NCBI GenBank assembly: GCA_002402325.1
Contig: DHFQ01000070.1
Span: 1-10,094 of the forward strand
Direction of reading: 5' to 3'
Length of the DNA: 10,094 nt
Origin: Candidatus Aminicenantes bacterium UBA4820
GTDB taxonomy: Bacteria > Acidobacteriota > UBA4820
Shown: positions 7,310-10,094 of the stretch, piece by piece
Layout of the letters: every line of letters begins with the position of its first letter
Position numbering within the stretch: the stretch's first letter is position 1
The notes under the pieces: model-generated
The model's database searches: none
What the model was told of the DNA's origin: nothing
Seen by the model: only the letters and a program-made list of their open reading frames with translations
Made by a program: the position numbers and the translations under genes

Positions 7310-8728
7310 TTAGTCATTTGCTTCCCCTAAGGATTTCATTCCCTCAGAGATGATTTTATCAAGTTCATCAACCTTTGGCATTTCGGTATAAATTCTCAAA
7401 ACAGGTTCAGTTCCAGATTGTCTGAATAAAATCCATCCACCACACTCAAGGAAAATTTTTGTTCCATCAAGACTATCAACATTTACAACCTTGTATCCGC
7501 ATAAAGTTTTTGGTGGTTTCAAGGCAAGATTTTTAACCTGTCTTGTCCCTTTTTCTGTCTCAACAGCAAAATCTTTCCTCCGGAAATGGAATTCGCCGTA
7601 TCTTTCATAAAGTTCCTTAAGAAGATCTTTAACTGATTTTCCTCTTTTTGCAACCATTTCACAGAGGAGAAGATCCACCAAAATGCCATCCCTTTCCGGA
7701 AGATAACCTTGAATGGTAATTCCACCGCTCTCTTCTCCACCAATCAAAAGGGGTTCTTTTAACATTATTTCTGCAATATATTTAAACCCGATTGGAGTGT
7801 TTTTGCACGGGAGGTTATGGTCATCAGCAATTTTTTTTAAATAGAGAGTATTGGCGTTATTAGTCGCAAGGAGTCCCTTTAATCCTTTAACTTCTATCAA
7901 ATAGAGTGCAAGAAGGGCAATCATTTCTAATGGAGAAAAGAAAGAACCATCTGTATGAACCCCTGCTGTTCTATCACCATCTCCATCGTTTGCAAGCCCT
8001 AAATCAGCCTTGAGATTTATTACATACTCAGCAAGCAGTTCAAGGTATTCCTCTTTTGGTTCTGGGGCAAGCCCTCCAAACATAGTGTCTCTTTCCGCTC
8101 TTAATGTCGTTACTTTACAGGTTGGGCTTTGAATGTAATGGGCGAGTTTTGTTCCGCAGACACCATTCATTGAATCCACCACCACCTTTAAATTTGATTC
8201 CCTTATGGCGGATAGATCAACGAGAGACTCAATCAACTGGTCATATCCCTCATCAAGCGGAGTTTCGATAATTTTTTCCATTTTTTTTGCTTCCCTGAAT
8301 AAGACTTGCCGTACCGGGCTTTTACCTATGAATCTTTCGACATTTTTTGTGGTATCGGGAAAAGCGCTTCCCCCAAACTTCTCTTTTAATTTAAAACCAT
8401 TGTATCTGTAGTTGTTATGGCTTGCTGTAATCATAACTCCAAGTGGGAGTTTTCTCCTCTTTACAAAGAAAGAAACATGCGGAGTTGGACACGGTTCAGG
8501 GCTCAAAAAGACTGTCACACCATTTCCAGCAAAAACTTCAGCAGAAACTTTTGCAAAGTCTTCAGAGAGAAAACGTCTATCAAATCCAATGGCAACCTCT
8601 TTAGGCAGACCATTTTCATCAAGATAATCGCAAACTGCCTGTGTGACGATTCTCAAATTGTCAAAGGTGAAAGTATCTGCTATGATCCCCCTCCAGCCGT
8701 CCGTTCCAAATTTAATAATCTGGTTCAT
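7310..8728 (-). CDS. Alpha-D-phosphohexomutase (phosphoglucomutase/phosphomannomutase family)
   Basis: Cytosolic enzyme interconverting hexose 6- and 1-phosphates. It probably makes glucose-1-phosphate for UDP-sugar synthesis. The 472-residue product has the four-domain family motifs in order: N-terminal FGTDGWRGIIA (7-17); phosphoserine loop TASHN (101-105) with S103 as phosphate carrier; Mg-binding DGDGDR (248-253); sugar-binding loop GEESGG (331-336); and phosphate-binding RQSGTEP (436-442). The GEESGG loop is more like glucose- or mannose-type enzymes than the GlmM type, so phosphoglucomutase is my preferred reading. Phosphomannomutase activity cannot be excluded. AAGGAG lies 6 nt before the ATG. 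The gene starts 13 nt after the zinc-ribbon gene and ends 15 nt before the protease. Its product would feed Ugd and the epimerase further down the cluster, although the connecting uridylyltransferase is absent here. Confidence 0.94.
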   Translation of the reverse strand: MNQIIKFGTDGWRGIIADTFTFDNLRIVTQAVCDYLDENGLPKEVAIGFDRRFLSEDFAKVSAEVFAGNGVTVFLSPEPCPTPHVSFFVKRRKLPLGVMITASHNNYRYNGFKLKEKFGGSAFPDTTKNVERFIGKSPVRQVLFREAKKMEKIIETPLDEGYDQLIESLVDLSAIRESNLKVVVDSMNGVCGTKLAHYIQSPTCKVTTLRAERDTMFGGLAPEPKEEYLELLAEYVINLKADLGLANDGDGDRTAGVHTDGSFFSPLEMIALLALYLIEVKGLKGLLATNNANTLYLKKIADDHNLPCKNTPIGFKYIAEIMLKEPLLIGGEESGGITIQGYLPERDGILVDLLLCEMVAKRGKSVKDLLKELYERYGEFHFRRKDFAVETEKGTRQVKNLALKPPKTLCGYKVVNVDSLDGTKIFLECGGWILFRQSGTEPVLRIYTEMPKVDELDKIISEGMKSLGEAND

Positions 8729-8741
8729 CTTTTACTCCTTT

Positions 8742-9911
8742 TCAAACCTTTTCAACAACATTCAATTCAAGAAGAAATTTATCAATTGGTGGAGCAAAAC
8801 TTCTCCAAAATTTGAGCATTTTATTGGTGTTTAAATACCTTTCTCTCTCAATACAAATTTTATAATCCCTATCATTTTTCAAACTTTTCCTGATTGAGAT
8901 GGCATTTATTTTATCACCGCTAAGAAGATAGATTGCGTGAAGTATATGTTTTATATCCTTGTTTTCAGGGTGCAATTTCAACTCTTCCTCAAGTGCTTTT
9001 TTTGATTCGTCATATTTCTTTTGCATAGAGAGCGAAAATGAAAGCATCAAAAGAGCAAACAGATTTTTTTCTTCCTTTAGAGCAAGAGTTGACCATTTTG
9101 TTGCTTCATCCCAATTGCCCATATTGGCATCAATACAGCATTTTAAGATAAAGCCCTCAAATTGTGCCCCACCATTTTTTGTGTATAAATGTACAAAATT
9201 CTTCGCTTCTTTGAAATTACCTAAAAATAGAGAGATCATAGCGGCAAGTTTAAATATTTCTTTTGAGGTGATTCCCCTTTTTAAAGCAGAAAGGATGAGA
9301 TTCTTTGCTTCATCCATTCTACCAACTTCAAAGAAGAATCTTCCTGAGAAGACAATCAAAGGGAGGTTTGATTGACTCAAATTCAAAGCTTCTGTCAACG
9401 CCCTTAAAATTCCATCAATATCAAGGGAATAAAAGGATTCTTCAGCCCTTAAAATGCAATCTTCAAATTGGGGAAGGTTCTCAGTAGAAGATTGAGAAAT
9501 CATCTCAAATTTCTTCCCAAGAAAAATATCCTTAAAAATCATTATTCTAAAATGCTGTTTTACGCTATCTTCCCACATCTCAAAAAATGTTGTTCTATCA
9601 AGTTTTAACTTTTTTTTAATTTCATTCAAAAGAAGGTTTAGCCCTGCCCTTTGGGAAAATAGGTCTTTTTCGAGCTCTTGAATACTTTTTTGGTTTTCTT
9701 CATTTTCAATTGAGAGAGATTCTATCTTTTGTTTTAAATAGTTTATTTCCTCTTCCAAAAAATTATAGTAATTATCATCCTTTTCTTTTAGCGTCTCTCT
9801 CTCGTTTGCGAAAAGAGGTATACCTCCACAATGACGACAAAGTCTTTCATCAAAAGGGGTTTCATTTCCACAAACCTGACAAACGATGGATTTACTCTTA
9901 GAAGTAGCCAT
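8742..9911 (-). CDS. Zinc-ribbon, coiled-coil and TPR-type protein of unknown function
   Basis: I do not recognise a named family for the 389-residue product. It is cytosolic: there is no signal peptide or membrane helix. Residues 11-28 hold a short zinc ribbon, C11-x2-C14 then C25-x2-C28, with the CxVCG / CxHCG knuckles typical of these folds. Residues about 44-103 are charged heptad-like helix, probably a coiled coil and hence an oligomerisation or spacer region. Residues about 150-345 are pairs of helices with TPR-like spacing: FEVGRMDEAKNLILSALKRG, FLGNFKEAK, NMGNWDEATKWSTLALKEE and QKKYDESKKALEEELKLHPEN. This suggests a protein-protein interaction scaffold. It is the first gene after the promoter. 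The ATG at 9909-9911 has only weak AAAGG/AAGAA purine runs upstream. A regulatory or scaffolding role is inference from domain types only. Confidence 0.8.
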   Translation of the reverse strand: MATSKSKSIVCQVCGNETPFDERLCRHCGGIPLFANERETLKEKDDNYYNFLEEEINYLKQKIESLSIENEENQKSIQELEKDLFSQRAGLNLLLNEIKKKLKLDRTTFFEMWEDSVKQHFRIMIFKDIFLGKKFEMISQSSTENLPQFEDCILRAEESFYSLDIDGILRALTEALNLSQSNLPLIVFSGRFFFEVGRMDEAKNLILSALKRGITSKEIFKLAAMISLFLGNFKEAKNFVHLYTKNGGAQFEGFILKCCIDANMGNWDEATKWSTLALKEEKNLFALLMLSFSLSMQKKYDESKKALEEELKLHPENKDIKHILHAIYLLSGDKINAISIRKSLKNDRDYKICIERERYLNTNKMLKFWRSFAPPIDKFLLELNVVEKV

Positions 9912-10028
9912 TTCTTAAAAACCTTTCTTGAGATTCATAACAATTTTACTTGCCCTACTTTTAAAACTACCAATTTGCAAAAATCCATAAAGCAATTCCT
10001 TTCAAACAAAGTTAAACCCTAAAAGATT

Positions 10029-10057
10029 ATCATATCCTATTTTTGATTCCCCCTCAA
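10029..10057 (-). promoter_or_regulatory. Putative sigma70-type promoter of the gene cluster
   Basis: Read on the minus strand, a -35-like TTGAGG (10052-10057, 4 of 6 consensus bases) is followed after exactly 17 nt by a -10-like TATGAT (10029-10034, 5 of 6). A start near 10022 would give a leader of about 110 nt before the first ATG at 9911. It is the best promoter match in the only sizeable upstream gap, but in AT-rich DNA such matches also occur by chance. Confidence 0.5.
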
Positions 10058-10066
10058 GTGGCTTGA
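10054..10066. promoter_or_regulatory. Operator-like palindrome overlapping the -35 box
   Basis: TCAAGTGGCTTGA on the plus strand is a perfect inverted repeat with 5-bp arms and a 3-bp centre. It covers most of the putative -35 element, a place where a bound repressor would block RNA polymerase. The regulator is not encoded here as far as I can tell. The arms are short, so chance is a real alternative. Confidence 0.3.
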
Positions 10067-10069
10067 AAA

Positions 10070-10093
10070 ACCCAAAATCCGATATTGATTTGC
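10070..10093. repeat. Right copy of 24-bp terminal inverted repeat
   Basis: A perfect inverted copy of bases 1-24 that ends one base before the window end. It lies just outside the palindrome and promoter candidate. In transcription sense the two copies face each other across the entire gene cluster. See the left copy for interpretation. Confidence 0.9.
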
Positions 10094-10094
10094 A

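Larger units (their letters stand above)
9912..10094 (-). other. Leader/intergenic region upstream of the cluster
   Basis: This 183-nt AT-rich stretch is the longest gene-free segment. Reading on the minus strand it holds the outer inverted repeat, the palindrome, the promoter candidate, and then about 110 nt of leader. The leader contains a 17-codon mini-ORF (9935-9988) with an AAAGGA ribosome-like site 8 nt upstream. I see no riboswitch consensus, tRNA or terminator hairpin. Confidence 0.5.

Noticed and set aside
8417..8815. Plus-strand open frame of 132 codons
   Set aside because: It lies antisense to the phosphohexomutase N-terminus, crosses the gene boundary, and shows no motif.
8959..9375. 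Plus-strand open frame of 138 codons
   Set aside because: It is antisense to the zinc-ribbon/TPR gene, with no recognisable domain and Ser/Phe-rich composition typical of the complement of Lys/Glu-rich codons.
1..10094. Transposon or integron interpretation of the terminal inverted repeats
   Set aside because: There is no transposase, integrase or resolvase inside, the cargo is housekeeping and envelope genes, and the flanks needed to see a target duplication are outside the window.

Overview
The window is a compact, AT-rich block in which every convincing gene lies on the minus strand. Transcription therefore runs from about 10,020 down to position 38. Ten genes are packed with gaps of 2 to about 15 nt or with short overlaps (4, 14 and 17 nt). 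They look like one long operon, or a few co-oriented transcription units, read from a sigma70-like promoter near 10,029-10,057. The MlaE/MlaF/MlaD set points to a Gram-negative-type (diderm) bacterium. Base composition and the Lys/Glu/Ile-rich proteins suggest a low-GC lineage. I cannot name the phylum. A thermophilic or deep-branching affiliation is only a guess, based on the form of TrmB described below.

Layout in transcription order: (1) a cytosolic zinc-ribbon/coiled-coil/TPR-type protein of unknown function; (2) an alpha-D-phosphohexomutase, probably phosphoglucomutase; (3) a secreted trypsin-fold serine protease with an N-terminal beta-sandwich-like region and a C-terminal IPT/TIG-like region; (4-6) an MCE lipid transporter: permease MlaE, ATPase MlaF, and a substrate-binding MlaD-like protein with an unusual periodic C-terminal tail; (7) a UDP-glucuronate 4-epimerase-like SDR enzyme; (8) UDP-glucose 6-dehydrogenase; (9) tRNA (guanine-46-N7)-methyltransferase TrmB; (10) a small protein overlapping the end of trmB.

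Most of the genes concern the cell envelope. Phosphoglucomutase can supply glucose-1-phosphate. After uridylylation by a GalU-type enzyme not encoded here, Ugd gives UDP-glucuronate and the epimerase can give UDP-galacturonate, a precursor of LPS or capsule. The Mla-type ABC system moves lipids between inner and outer membranes, and the protease is exported. TrmB and the zinc-ribbon protein are housekeeping or unknown passengers.

Three things deserve a second look. A perfect 24-bp inverted repeat sits at the two extreme ends of the window. The small last gene may be the detached C-terminal domain of a long, Aquifex-type TrmB, separated by a one-nucleotide phase change beside a (GA)4 tract. 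The MlaD-like protein carries five Gly/Leu-rich motifs at a spacing of about 37 residues. I see no transposase, CRISPR array, tRNA, rRNA or phage gene. There is no gene-free stretch over 300 nt; the longest is the 183-nt leader at 9912-10094.
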